The notes under the pieces were generated by a model. It made no database searches. It saw nothing but the letters and a program-made list of their open reading frames with translations, and was not told where the DNA came from. Source: Cephalopachus bancanus (Eukaryota > Chordata > Mammalia > Primates > Tarsiidae). Taken from it: a stretch of 64,000 bases of DNA. The stretch covers positions 310,001 through 374,000 of the forward strand of contig JAPVLO010000877.1 in NCBI GenBank assembly GCA_027257055.1, written 5' to 3'. The first letter of the stretch is position 1; each line of letters starts with the position of its first letter. The translations under genes and the position numbers were made by a program. Positions 47,357-59,862 of the stretch are shown here, piece after piece.

Positions 47357-49210
47357 GTGAGTCCAAACTGCCCAGTGACAAGTTGTTAAAGTTTTATTTG
47401 ACTTATTATTTAATTTTGGTTTGTAACCAATGATGATGCATTTTAAAGCTAAAGATGCAATTGCTTCTGTTTATTCACTCATTCAGAGTTAAAGTTTCTA
47501 AATTTCTGAACACTCCCTTGCTGAAAGTCAGGTTCTTTGTTGTTACGACATGATTTGGTAATATAAGTGTTCCGTCTCCGTAAAGGACCAGGGGAAGGAT
47601 GGAAGGGCAGGTGAATGGCAGCGATAGCCACACATGGTGCTGTGCTCTCCGCTGGGAGATTTGCTCCGGGGAGAAGGTGCTCAGATTGCACGGTGTGGTT
47701 TGTGAACTGGTTTTATATGCATGAGACCTCAGGTGTCCTTGGAGGACAGGTATAGATAGGTCTGGGTTTGTTGGTTCTTACCACCTCCTAAAACAGTAGA
47801 AGCAGTACTGTTTTATGTGAAGCCTGAGAGTTTGTGGTTCTGTAACCAGACATCACTACCTGGCTCTTCTAACGGCATGAAAGTTTTCTCCATTCTGGGA
47901 CTGTCTGAACCATTCTGAATCTCAGCTTTTCTGTGAGCTGAACACATACTTGGGTGCTTCAGGTGTATTTCTCAACATTAGGTTTATCGGCAGGAACTTC
48001 ATGACTTCCAAAATGAGACTGTGTTCCCATCCAGACAGCTTGAACATGGGGCAAATAATAAGTAAAAACACTTTGTTGCTTATGCAGAGACAGTGTTGCT
48101 TATTTTTCAAAACAATTTTCTTCCAATTATATGATTTCCTTCTCCCCCAGAACAAGCATTTTAAGCTCCTTTTGCAGATGAGAAAAAGCAGGATCTGACG
48201 TGTGAAGGGAAAGGATGGAAGGGCAGGTGAATGACAGCGATGGCCACACACTGTGCTGTGGCCTAGTGCCAGGTCGTCTGTCCAGTTCTGGGTTCTCCAC
48301 AAGCCCACGCTCCTCCTCTCTCATGGTCCTCACCTCCTCCTCTGACCCTCATCACCACCAGAAACACTTTTGATTCTGGAAAAGAAATGCTGCATGTGGT
48401 CCCCGAGACCTTTGTGCTACCAGAAGCTTTGGATGGTGCCCCAAGTAAAGCTGGGCACATGAGAAATGAAATGAAAGCCACGTAGGCATCTGACAAAAGT
48501 TGCTTCTTCCCTTCTGCGTTTTAGGACCTAAAGTTCTGTTTATCCAGAAACTCCACAGATACACTGACCACTCCTCATAGGCTTACAAGTTGGCAAATTA
48601 AAACTCTCTCCACCTACACCTTGGGTCCCTGCCCGAACTTAAGGAAAGAACCAGGACAGACATAGTGATTTTTTCTCCTGTGGAGCCTTCTGGCATGAGG
48701 CCCAGGATAGATGGGACAGGGAACTGGGTGTGTGGCAGAGGAGGATGTACCTGTCACAGAGGGCCTGTCGGCAGGGCGGTGGCGCCTCTGCGTCGGCGTC
48801 TCTGCCCTTGCTGCCCTCTGAGGCCATCTGGTGCAGCGAGAGCACGGGCATGCCGGGACCTCGCGCTCCCTCTGTGTCCGAGGGAGGACAGCGCGGGGTC
48901 GGGGTGTGAGGAGGCAGGTCTGCAGTTAGGCTGGCTCGGCCGGGAGCTCTCGTCTTCTGCCTTGGCCACTGGGGCCCAGGGGGGCAATCCTAAAGAGAGT
49001 TACTGTATTTCTCACGATGAAATGTTCTGAGTAGGCAGCCACATTTTCAAAAGATGTCGTTTCCTTCTGCTGTGCCATTTCCTAGGCTCAGGCTGGGATT
49101 CTGCTTCTCCTCTCTGGATGGCTCAGAGGCTTGCTGACTCCTACCCTGTGCCTAGGGTGTATGGCTGTGGACTGGCATGGGCCATCCCCTCATCTTTCGC
49201 GATCAAAGCA
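47357..49210. other. Intron; expected long exon not found
   Basis: The family's next exon codes several hundred low-complexity residues. No trace of it is seen here. A ~50-base direct repeat ('aggatggaagggcaggtgaa') occurs at about 47596 and 48213. Confidence 0.55.
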
Positions 49211-50236
49211 GTCTCTTTTATTTTTATATTATTCTAGGTTATTACTTGGAGATTCAAGGGGTCCATATGCAGGTGTGTTACATGGGTACAGTGAGTGATG
49301 GGAGGTTTGGGCTTCTATGAAGTCCATTATGCAAATGGCACACACAGTACCCAATAGGTGTGTTTCAGCCTTGTGCCCTGCCCTTCTTTAAGGGTCCCCA
49401 TAAAGAGTTCCCATCTTTGTATCCGTGCATACCCAGTGTTTAGTTCCCACCTGTAAGGGACACAGTCTTCTGTTTCTGTGTTAACTCACAGAGGATAATG
49501 GCCTCCAGTGGCATCCACATTGCTGCAGAGGGACATGGTTTTGTTCTTATTTATGGCTGTGTAGTCTTCTGTGGTGTGCACGGACCACATTTTTTAAACT
49601 AGTCCACCGTTGATGGGCACCTACGTTGGTTCCGTGGATTTCTGTTGTGACGAGTGCTGTACTAAGCATGGAGTGCAGGTGTCTTTTTGGTAGAAGGATC
49701 TATGCTCCCTTGAGTATACACCCAGCAGGGGGGTTGCTGGGTCAAATGGCAAATCTATTGTTAGTTCTTTAAGTCATCTCCACAGTGGCTGAACTAGCTG
49801 ACATTCCCATAACAGCGTGGGAGTGTTCTCTTTTCTGCACAGCCTCGCCATATTTGTCATTTTTTTACTTTTTAAGAATAGCCATTCTGACTGGTGTGAG
49901 ATGTTATTCCATTATGGCTCTGGTTTGCATTTCCCTGATGATTACTGATGCTGAACATTTGTTCATATGTCTGCTGGCTGCTTGTGTGTCTTCTTTTCAG
50001 AAGCGTCTGTTCACATCCTTTGCCTACTTTTTAAGGGGTTATTTGTTGTTTTCCTGTCAATTCATTTAAGCTCTTATAGATTCTGGATATTAGGCCATTG
50101 TTGGATGCATAGTTTGTAAATATTTCCTCTCATTCTGTAGGTTATTTACTCTGTTGATCATTTCTTTTGCTGTGCAGAAGCTCTTTAGTTTAATTAGGTC
50201 TCACTTGTCAATTTTGGTTTTTACTGCATTTGCTTC

Positions 50237-50524
<288 letters not shown>

Positions 50525-50599
50525 TGCGTTTACTTTTGAGGACTTGGTGTCATATATTTGTTGCCTCAGCTGATGTCCAGAAAGAGTGTTTGGGTTTTT

Positions 50600-50736
50600 T
50601 GTTTTTTTTTTAACTGTAGAGATGAGGTCTCACCAAGTTGCCCAGGCTGGTCTTGAACACCTGGGCTCAGGCAATCCTCTCACCTCTGCCTCCCAAAGTG
50701 TTAGGATTTCAGGCGCGAGCCACGGCACCTGGCCAG
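50600..50736 (-). mobile_element. Alu left-arm monomer, antisense, inside L1
   Basis: 'gtagagatgaggtctcacca' to 'gagccacggcacctggccag'. Confidence 0.88.
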
Positions 50737-51113
50737 CAGGAGTGTTTCCTAGGATTTCTTCTAGGATTTTTATAGTTTGAGGTCTTATATGTAAGACTTT
50801 AATCCATCTTGAGTTCATGTTTGTACATGGAGAGAAGGGATTTGGTTTCCTTCTTCTGCATATAGTTAGTCAGTTTTCCCAGCACCGCCTATTGAATAGA
50901 GTGTTCTTTCTCCAATACTGATTTTTTTTGTTGTTTTTGGCTTCGCCAAAGATCAGTTGCTGTAGGTCAGCAGCTGTATTTCTGGGATTTGTTTTCTGTT
51001 CCATTGGTCTATGTGCCTATTTTTTTTTACCATGCTGTTTTGGTTACTGTGGCCTTGTAGTAAAGTTTGAAATCTGGTAATATGATGGCTTCAGCTTTGT
51101 TCTTTTTGCTCAG

Positions 51114-51238
51114 GCATGATTTGCCTCAGTGAGCAGCAGGAGGTGAAGGTGGCCAAGGCAGAGCAGGACACAGAACAATGGAGGAACAACTACATCAAAG
51201 AGGCCCAGAGTGAGCATAAGGGTCAGGAGTCAGATGAG
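51114..51238 (+). pseudogene. LRRC37: LRRC37 juxtamembrane exon, 5' edge cut by L1
   Basis: Codes [20 protein letters not shown] then QWRNNYIKEAQSEHKGQESD-E, homologous to the family's [20 protein letters not shown]. Donor GTGAGG, phase 0, matches the next exon. The upstream part of the homology is missing and antisense L1 abuts it. The AG just before 51114 lies in L1-derived sequence. Confidence 0.87.
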
Positions 51239-51553
51239 GTGAGGATGACCACAAACACAGAGGATGCCCTGAAGGGGAGAACCACATGGAGCCCGGGGCT
51301 CTGGCACCTCTCATCCTGGCCATGTAACTTTGACCATGACAGTGAACTCACACTTTGCTCATTTAGAGCATGACAAATTGCAAAGGAAACACTAGTAGTG
51401 CGACCATGTAACACATTAGACTTGCTCTGTTATTTAAGATCCTATAGGCTACCAAGAGGAAGAATGAGGTATTGAATAGCTAGCTAGCGCCCTTTCCACT
51501 ACTTTGTTTTTAAAAAAACTTGTTCTTTCCTTTTCTTTCTTTCCTTTTTTTAG
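51239..51553. other. Intron before the transmembrane exon
   Basis: No repeat recognised. Ends with the pyrimidine tract 'ttctttcctttttttag'. Confidence 0.5.
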
Positions 51554-51658
51554 CTCACTAAAGAAGTTCCAGGATACGACTATCATAAAAAACGAATCCT
51601 GGGGATATCCATTGCTGTCATTGACATAATTTTTTTTTTAATCCTCTGTCTCGTTGAG
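51554..51658 (+). pseudogene. LRRC37: LRRC37 transmembrane exon
   Basis: 35 codons, donor GTAAGG. Begins LTKEVPGYDYHKKRILGISI, homologous to the family's FTKEVPGYGYTKK, and continues into about 20 hydrophobic residues (AVIDIIFFLILCLVE). Open, both splice sites intact. This is the best-kept exon of the 3' half. Confidence 0.95.
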
Positions 51659-52260
51659 GTAAGGACAACAATTAACTCAGATTTCCAGAATGAAATGCTG
51701 TCTTTCCTGGAGATTCAGAACCCACATGCTGAAAATCAAGGTCACTTTCCCACCTACTGGCACTTGACAATCCTCTCAGTCCCCAAGACTAAGGAAAGCT
51801 TTGTTCTTTACTGCAAAGTATGTCCTGGGGATGTTTAAAGGAACTTTCCTCCCAGCAGATCTCTGTGGAACTGAAACCAAGTTAGCAAACCATGAGATTC
51901 TTTCCAAAAGCGAAGTTTAAGAAGGCCAGAGTATGTATGATAGCAACATTTCTCCAACCCAAAACTATCTAACAATCTGTGTACTTCCCAGTCATTCCCG
52001 ATCTGCCATGGGTTTATTTCCCTGTTGCGGAAATGACAAGAGATATATAATCTCCACCGTCTCGCAGTTGCCATCTCCCTAGAAAAGGACACAGCCAAAG
52101 ACAGAAGGGCCATCCGGTAGAGGAGTCAGAGTCACGTAGCTCCTGCTTCTTTGTGTTTGAGGCGCTGTCTAAGGAACCCAGGGAAAGCATCCCAAGGCGT
52201 GTCCTGCTTACAGGAACTGTTTCTGGACCTTGCCTCTGTTTACCTTTTGCTCAGTTACAT
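51659..52260. other. Intron, unassigned
   Basis: No repeat recognised. Confidence 0.45.
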
Positions 52261-52262
52261 AA

Positions 52263-52358
52263 TGGCAACCCGCGGGCTCAGGCAATCCACTCACCTCAGC
52301 CTCCCAAAGGCGTGGGATTACAGGCTGCGCCACCAACTCAAAAAAAAAAAAAAAAAAA
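52263..52358 (-). mobile_element. Alu remnant with hybrid ends
   Basis: Antisense left-arm end ('cgggctcaggcaatccactc' to 'gattacaggctgcgccacc') runs directly into a sense-type tail 'aactcaaaaaaaa'. Only ~90 bases. Confidence 0.8.
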
Positions 52359-52361
52359 GCA

Positions 52362-52470
52362 TGCAGAAGGATGTGCTTAGATTGTACACAGACGCTACGC
52401 CACTGTATGTCAGGGACTTGAGCAGCTGCAGATTTTGGTCTGGGGTGTGGGTGTCCTGGAGCCAGTGCCC
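52362..52470 (+). mobile_element. Tigger-type MITE 3' end
   Basis: 'gaaggatgtgcttagattgt', 'gacgctacgccactgtatgt' and 'gagcagctgcagattttggt' match the right end of the element at 42420-42560. Confidence 0.8.
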
Positions 52471-52630
52471 CTCAGAAGCGAAAGGGCTGTTGTGCTGTAG
52501 AAGAGTCAAACAGGATAGAACTCCTGTCTTCAAAGAAGTTCCTGCATTGGGTAGATAAGACTTAAAACTTATTATAAAGATCTAGAGACAGTGGTCATTG
52601 TGGTAGATAACCACTTTTCTTCCAAAACAG

Positions 52631-52674
52631 ATTGACATTCACCAACAGAAGATGAAAAAACAAGGAACCTCAAG
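52631..52674 (+). pseudogene. LRRC37: LRRC37 first cytoplasmic exon
   Basis: 44 bases, acceptor TTCCAAAACAG, donor GTAAAC. Codes IDIHQQKMKKQGTSR, positively charged as expected just inside the membrane; the family has ICCHRRSLQEDEEGFSR. It ends in phase 2, one base short of what the next exon's homologous frame needs. Confidence 0.8.
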
Positions 52675-53935
52675 GTAAACGTTAACCCTGCAACTTTTAA
52701 GTGAGGGAACGCACCTCTGGCCCTCTCTCATTCTGTAGTGCGGTCACTGCCAGAGGCAGGAAGGATGCTTCCTCACCCTGGTGTTTGGTCAGGCTCCAGC
52801 AAAAACCAGATCCCAAAGCTGTGTTGGACGGGCTAGCAAGGACACGGCTGCTCTCACCAGCCCCACAGGGAAACGGGAGGTGGGGAAGAGTGTGGTGGTG
52901 CCTGTGCCTGCTGCCGAGGGCATCAGGCCAGGCCAGAAGCCTTCTCGGATCTCTGGGGAAGGGCAGGGAAGGCCACTTGGTATGGGGCGAGGGGCAAATC
53001 TCCTCACAGCTGAGAGCAGGTGGAACAGCTGAGTCCTTCCTCGACAGTGGCAGGAAAGCCCCCCCCCAACTGGGTCCTGGGACTGCACTCTCCATTCCTG
53101 TTATCCAGACCTCATGGGGCTTTAACTGGGAGAGAACTTGGACAGCAGTTGGTCTCCTCCTTTATAACAGGAAATGGAGAAAGAGAAAGGCAGGCTGTCT
53201 TGCCCCGTGGTCACACGTCCAGTGAGCATCTGAAAGAGGCCAGTCCCCTGCAGCAGGTGCTCCTGCACTGTTGCCACCGGGCAGGCTGAGCGTGTTCTAT
53301 GCCACAAAGCAGCATACACACGCTGGACAGACAAGTGGCTCCTGAAACAGCGCTTGATGTTTCACTGTTCTGCTCAAATTCACAAAGAGCAATGTCCTTT
53401 AAACTGGCTCTGCAGCTTGCTCGCGCCCAGAGACGCCCGCAGTGGCGGAATCTGGGAGGTGGGCAGCTTTGCTAGCTGGACTCGGGCATTTGCTCAGCGT
53501 GACCTGGCTCAGAGGGTAGAGCATCCGGGTCATAGAAGCACCCGTCCCCCCACCCGGCTCCTGCTGTATGAGACTGCATCTGAGGAGATGGGTGGACATT
53601 GCCCCTCGAGGGTGTGCCACGCTTCCGCCTGACCTGGTTGGGCAGTGTGCTCATTGCATGAGGGGCATGGCCACAGGTTGAGTGGGGCTGAAAATCCCGC
53701 CTCTGCGCCTTGCTGAGCCATCAGAGACTCCGAGACACTGTGGGGTCCTCTGACACATGGAGGGCTTCTGAGAGTCCCGCCCGCAGTGAATCATGTTCAA
53801 GCCCAGCCCTGGGGGAGGGGTTCCTCCCTGTGATTATGGGCCAAGGTGCACGCCCAGTCCTCATGAGCCCAGGGCAGATGTTGCAAGCGGCCTGGGAGGG
53901 GGCAGGAGTCACTAACACACTGCGTGTCTCCCCAG
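52675..53935. other. Intron, unassigned
   Basis: About 1.3 kb of single-copy-looking DNA. Long overlapping open frames on both strands have no family resemblance. Confidence 0.45.
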
Positions 53936-53986
53936 GGGCTGCTTTGATTTCTGCTGCGCAGGAAGTGCTCGTTGAGGGAGCAGAAG
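53936..53986 (+). pseudogene. LRRC37: LRRC37 cytoplasmic exon with nonsense codon
   Basis: 51 bases, acceptor GTCTCCCCAG, donor GTAAGT. In the frame that joins the next exon it reads GLL-stop-FLLRRKCSLREQK, aligning with the family's GIFRFLPWRGCSSRRESQ; the TGA (53945-53947) stands where the family has Arg. In the frame set by the upstream donor it also stops, at 53973-53975. Confidence 0.87.
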
Positions 53987-54053
53987 GTAAGTCCACGAGG
54001 GCAGGCACCGGGGAGGTGGGAGCGTGGTGTCCACCTGCCCTCTCTTCTTCCAG

Positions 54054-54181
54054 GTTGGCGACTCCTGCCTGACGCGGCCGCTCTGGCTCAGGGACATGTA
54101 CAGACCTCTGAAAACCTCCAAGAGTCATCACAAGAAGCAGGAAGACACTGATGAGGAGACTGAACTCAGGGAGGTTATTGT
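54054..54181 (+). pseudogene. LRRC37: LRRC37 cytoplasmic tail exon
   Basis: 128 bases, acceptor CTTCTTCCAG, donor GTAAGT. Codes VGDSCLTRPLWLRDMYRPLK then TSKSHHKKQEDTDEETELRE-VI, homologous to FGQPLWFKDMYKPL of the family. Open throughout. Confidence 0.93.
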
Positions 54182-54267
54182 GTAAGTGGCTGGGCCTGGA
54201 AGAAGAGGTTGGGCAGGCCAAGCTGCTCCCTCAGGGGAACAAGCCTCAGCCTATCTTTCCCACCCAG

Positions 54268-54313
54268 GGACAGCAGAGAAACCCTGACGGAAGGGACAGC
54301 GCCAGAGGAGTAG
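54268..54313 (+). pseudogene. LRRC37: LRRC37 terminal coding exon
   Basis: Acceptor TTTCCCACCCAG. Completes a Val codon and codes DSRETLTEGTAPEE, then TAG at 54311-54313. The family ends with a similar acidic tail (DPGDSEAPTEEEESEALP). Polyadenylation signal AATAAA at 54428-54433. Confidence 0.85.
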
Positions 54314-54360
54314 GCGGAGTTTGACGAGGAGATGAAGTGACCCCAAGGGGAGGAGGCTAT

Positions 54361-54398
54361 GTGGTGACTCCAACTAAAAAAAATAAAAATAAAAAACA
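54361..54398 (+). mobile_element. Possible Alu tail fragment
   Basis: 'gtgactccaactaaaaaaaa' resembles only the last bases of a lemur-type Alu. Too short to be sure. Confidence 0.4.
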
Positions 54399-54427
54399 TC
54401 TCTTACAAGCAATCCTAGCCATGTGAT

Positions 54428-54433
54428 AATAAA
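54428..54433 (+). terminator. Polyadenylation signal AATAAA
   Basis: Canonical hexamer 115 bases after the LRRC37 stop codon. Confidence 0.6.
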
Positions 54434-56397
54434 TTAAAATGTAAATAGCAAAATGTGTATAAACAGATAGCAAGAGCCCCAGGACAGGAGAGCAGGGCTG
54501 AGCCATCTTTCCCAGCAGCCACCATCCATGGGCCATGGGCCAAGGATTCAGGGCCCCGTCGCTCCAAGTTCAAGCGGCATTGGAAACCTGGCGACACTGT
54601 CCCTGGGTATGGGCTTTAAGACCCCTCTCCCCTGTTCCCCAGGGACCGGTCACAGCACTTGGCCTCCTGCCCACAGGGACCGTCCGCCTTTGGGCTGCTC
54701 TCCCAGGGCTCTGGGCTGCCTGCAGCGTGGGCCAAGCCCTGCCTTTCCCCTGGTCCTCAGCTCATGCATGAATGTGTGGCCACCTTGGAAGGGGCTCCAA
54801 TCCTCACAGGCAGTGGACAGTTCACCCTGGGTCTTTTCATTTGTTGGCTTTTCTATGTAGAAGCCCCAGCCCTTGGCAGTGGCAGGTGGGGGGTGGGGTA
54901 AGGACGACCGTGAGAGCGGTCATTTCCATGATGCCCTCCTTGGCCTCATCTCAGAAATCGTACTGGGGGCTGCCGCTCCGTTCACACGTGCGCCCCGCTT
55001 CCCCAGCCCCCAAGGGTCAGGCACGTGCTGCCCGGCTCCCTGCAGCCCTGAGGACACCCAGCCGCCCGCTTCCTGCCTCGCACAGGCAGGTCCACACAAG
55101 TACAAGCTGCAGAGGACGTCCCGGCGGCTCCTCCAAGCATCTTCAAAGAAAAAGCCATTAAGTCACACTCGGTGGGTTGGTGAAGGTTACATCTGTTCAT
55201 GAGTAACAGCGTCAAAATGAAGAAGAATCGGTCATCTCGCAGCCGGCCACAAGCGAGTGCTGGCAGTTCAGTGATGGGGGTGACGAGCGGTGCCCCCATG
55301 GAAGGACTGCAGAGCCCCTGAGGCTGAGTGGCGGGACCCAGCGTGTCTGGGGCGAGGGTTCTGGGCAGAGTGGACACCCGTTGTGCCCCGCCTTCGGGTC
55401 CTTGGCTAATGCTGGGCAGAGACAACCATTCTCGTCTGCCCGCTGGGGCCTCCCGGAGTCCCTTGCTGAGAAGGAAGGTGATTGGCTGCCTGCACTGACA
55501 TCAGCAAGCACACCAGTGCTGAGAGTTTACAGCACAAGGCTGAATGGTGACCTTGGTGGTGGCAGCATCCATTCGTCACGAATTGCTTCCTCAGCGTGGG
55601 CCCTTCTGGCGTTCACATCCTGCAGCATTTCACCCTGACCCCAAGGCCAGCCCACCATACCTGGCACAGGCGCAGGCTCGCTCCTGGGCACCTGCCCAAG
55701 CCCGAGGCCACACCCCAGAGCACCTGGGGCTTACCTCAAGCCTGTCCCCGGGCCCGGTGGGGGCAGGGGCGCATTTGAAACCGGAAAGCCCAGGACAGAC
55801 CCCAAAGCCAGTCACCTCGAGTGGGCCATCGAGTGTGTTCACAGGGCCCAGGTGGGGTGGGCCAGCCCCGCACTTTTGACCTGCGTCCCAGGCAGACCCC
55901 CATGCCAGCCTCCCCCAGCAAGGTCGGCTGCCAGTCTGAATATTGTTACCAAAGGGGCCCCAACGATCCCCAGGGTGGAGACCCATGCGCTGAGCCCCCG
56001 AGGCCGCCCCCCCCAGCTCTGCCAGCGCCCCAAAGTGCTCCCAGCCTCCCCCGTCGGAGGGCTTCTTGGTGCCGGGCTCATTTGGACATTTTGCTTTATT
56101 TCTTTTGGCAAGCGGAGTGCGGCTTAGGCGATTTTTTACAGAGCACGCTCGGGTACATTCTTTTATTCGGGGGCCCCCCAAATAGATTTTTGAGTGCCCT
56201 CACTTTTGTAACCAGATTTGGGGCCCAGTGCGGGGGGCCTCCCTGGGGGGGGGCCCCGCGTCGGGGGTCAGCTCCTGCCAGCGGCCCCTGTCTCCATTTT
56301 CTGATGGGAAAAAGAGAGGCCGTTTTCCAGCGGCCTGGGGACGGGGAAACAGGGCCAACACCCTAGCTTCCACTATTATAGAAACCGCCAGTGAGAT
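54434..56397. other. Downstream GC-rich DNA, no gene seen
   Basis: No repeat or exon recognised. From about 56080 to 56270 the sequence has G/C and T runs of up to nine and looks erratic. Confidence 0.4.
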
Positions 56398-56527
56398 TTT
56401 TTTTTTTTAAGAGCTGTTATCTTACTATGTTGCCCAGGCTGGTCTCAAAATTTCTGGCCTCACGCGACCCTCCTGCCTTTGCCTCCCAAAGTGCTGGGAT
56501 TTTAGGCGTGAGCCACCACACCTGGTC
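56398..56527 (-). mobile_element. Alu left-arm monomer, antisense
   Basis: 'gctgttatcttactatgttg' to 'gagccaccacacctggtcag'. Confidence 0.88.
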
Positions 56528-57292
<765 letters not shown>

Positions 57293-59797
57293 TAAAGCTT
57301 TTTTAAAGAAGAGATCTTTGACGATGGTGGCCTAGAAATGGGAAGAGATCAAGAGGTCAATCTGAGAGTGCAGATAAGCAGGCACTGGGAGAAAATGGAG
57401 GCTCTCCTGCAGTGGGGTCTTGGTTTTCCCTTCCGGCTGCTCCTGGGGGGGGGGGCTGACTCAGCAGGGGCCCAGGTGCTCAGTGGGAAGACAGGCCCCT
57501 CCCTAATGAGCCAGCCATGGCTCGAGGCTCGTCGCCCCACCTCCCTCGGGGGCCACAGCCTGGCCTCCCCTCTCTGAAAGTGTGGGCGGCTGAGTGTCCA
57601 CTGCCCTTGTCCTGTAACTTATATTTGCAATATTTGCGGCCGGTGTCTGTTCCCTTCATGGGCCAGGAATTTCGTGCCCGGGAAAATCGTGCATGTACCA
57701 TGGTAGAGGGGAAGACTTGCAGCCTGGGGCCATGTCCCCGGCCCTTATGGGGGCATCGTTAGTTGATACAGCAGCTCAGAGAGCCCCGGTCAGGCTCAGC
57801 CCCTGGGTCAGACAGCGCATTGGCTCTCTGCCGCTACGTCACAGGTCTCCCCAGAATAGTAGCTTCAAGCCACAACAAACTGTCCCCACAATGTCTGCGG
57901 GCCAAGCATTCAGGGCAGTTCAGAGGGTTCTGGCTCCAAGTCCCTGCGAGGTCCTCAAGGTATGGGCCCGGACTGCAGTCTGAGGCTTGCTGAGGCTGGA
58001 GGCCCCTCATCTGGCACGGGGGGCCGCGGATGGGAGGCCTCAGCTCCTGGCCCGTCCGCATGCCGCTCAGCTGCAGGTCCTCATGGCATGTGGCAGGCTT
58101 CCTCCAGAGCCAGTGACCTCAGCAGAGACAGCCGGAAGTCATCTGCTTTGGGACCGAGCCTCAGAAGGGACTCAGCAACACTGCTGCCACGAGGCGTGGA
58201 TGGCTGGAGTCGTCCCTCAGTGCTACCCACGTTCCAGGGGAGGGGCTTTAGACTCCGCCTTTCAAGGAAAGAAGCAAAGAACTCACGGACGTTTCGCAGC
58301 TGCCTGCCTGTGGGGGAGCCCTGTTTTTCTCTGCCCCTCCTCTCCCCCTCTGCTTCCTTATGACACCAAGTTGGGGGCTGGGCGGTCCCGCACCAAGCCC
58401 GTTCTCCAGTTTTCTGTGGTGTCTCCAGGACACCGCCGGGAGTCCTGTAGTTCAGTGATGTCAACCAGAGTTAGCGTCAGACGCCACCAGCTACGTGCTG
58501 GGTCCCACAAGACTGCCTCCTCTTCGGATGCCCGTCGCAAGTCCAGGGTGTGCTCGGTTTCCCGGACCAGCTGCCTGCAAGCTGGAGGTTCCCCCAGTCC
58601 TGTCCTCGGTTCCCTCGTTTGCTAGAACGACTTTCAGAACCCAGGAAGAGTGGACTTCCTACTGCCAGCGTGTGACAAAGGCTGTTCTGAAGAACGCAGG
58701 TGCGGAGGAAGATACATGTGGGGTGAGCCCTGGACGGGCCTCGTGGAGTTGGGGTGCCCCTCACACGGTGGTGCTCGCCATCCCAAAAGCCCTCCAAGCG
58801 CCATGTTTGGGGGGGTGTGATCAGCGATTAGCTCCAGCTCCTCTCAACCTCTCCGGGGGATGGGGATGGGGTGAGTGACCATGGCTTGATGTTTCTGGCG
58901 ACCAGCCCCACCCAGGAGCCCACCTGAGCCACCTCATTAGAACACAAGCCATGCCTGTCACACAGGAAATGCCAAGGATCAGCAGCTCTGTGACAGGACC
59001 AGGTCAAGGACCACTCGTCAGGACAGGAGATGCACCCAGCACCCCTCTCTCAGGCAATGCCCGGGTTTAGGGGTGCTCTGCGTCAGGAACCTGGCAGAGA
59101 CAAACACAGATTTCTTCTCACGTCACGCGACCCCAGACAGGAAGACAGAAACCACCCTAGATACTCCCAACAAAACGGGATCTTATACAAGCAACAGGTG
59201 CTTGTCACTAAGGGCTGGGTGGTCTCACACTACGTCGGGTTACCTCCCCATGGCTGACTTCCAGGGGATCAAAGCGGTCAGGACACTTGGGGACCCACTG
59301 CCAAGGTCCCCGGGGCTGGCAGCTGGTGGCTGCTACAGGGGAGTGACTCTGCCTTCCTTTCGCTGTCCGGTCCTCATGCGGGTGCATCTTGTGGGCAGCG
59401 CCCTGCGGGCAAAGGCATCCTGAAGTGTGCTTCCCAGGCTCCTGGCCCCTGCAGAGACAGGGTGGGGATGGGTGTCAAGGACGCATCCACGCTCGGGTGG
59501 GATGGGGCAGCCCCATCATGCCTGAGGAGCCCCACCCCGTCTCTGGTAGGCTTGGGGTGTCCAAGGCTTTATAGAAGAAGGGGGTCAGTGGGGAAAGAAT
59601 ATGGTGGAGACCTGGAGAGATGCTGCCTAGCCGGGCAGCCACGACATGCAGGCATCCCCTAAGGTGGCTGGAGAAATGCCTAGGGCTGGCCCATAGTTTG
59701 TTCTGGAATGTTCTCACTGGAATGAAAGCTCAGTGGTCTGCAGGCCATACAGTATTGCAGAAAACACACCCCCATTGAAAAGGGCATCCAGAGAAGC
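57293..59797. other. Single-copy-looking DNA, no gene seen
   Basis: 2.5 kb, GC-rich, with open frames up to 212 codons (57987-58625, +). None has recognisable motifs, and the overlapping frames on the other strand are as long. Confidence 0.4.
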
Positions 59798-59862
59798 TGG
59801 GCGCAGGCTCACACCTGCAATCCCAGCACTTTGGGAGGTTGAGCCAAGAGGATTGTCCCGGG
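59798..59862 (+). mobile_element. Alu head fragment, sense
   Basis: 'gctgggcgcaggctcacacc' to 'gttgagccaagaggattg'. Confidence 0.82.

Noticed and set aside
57987..58625. 212-codon open frame in the 3' region
   Set aside because: No recognisable motif, no splice context, and opposite-strand frames of similar size overlap it.
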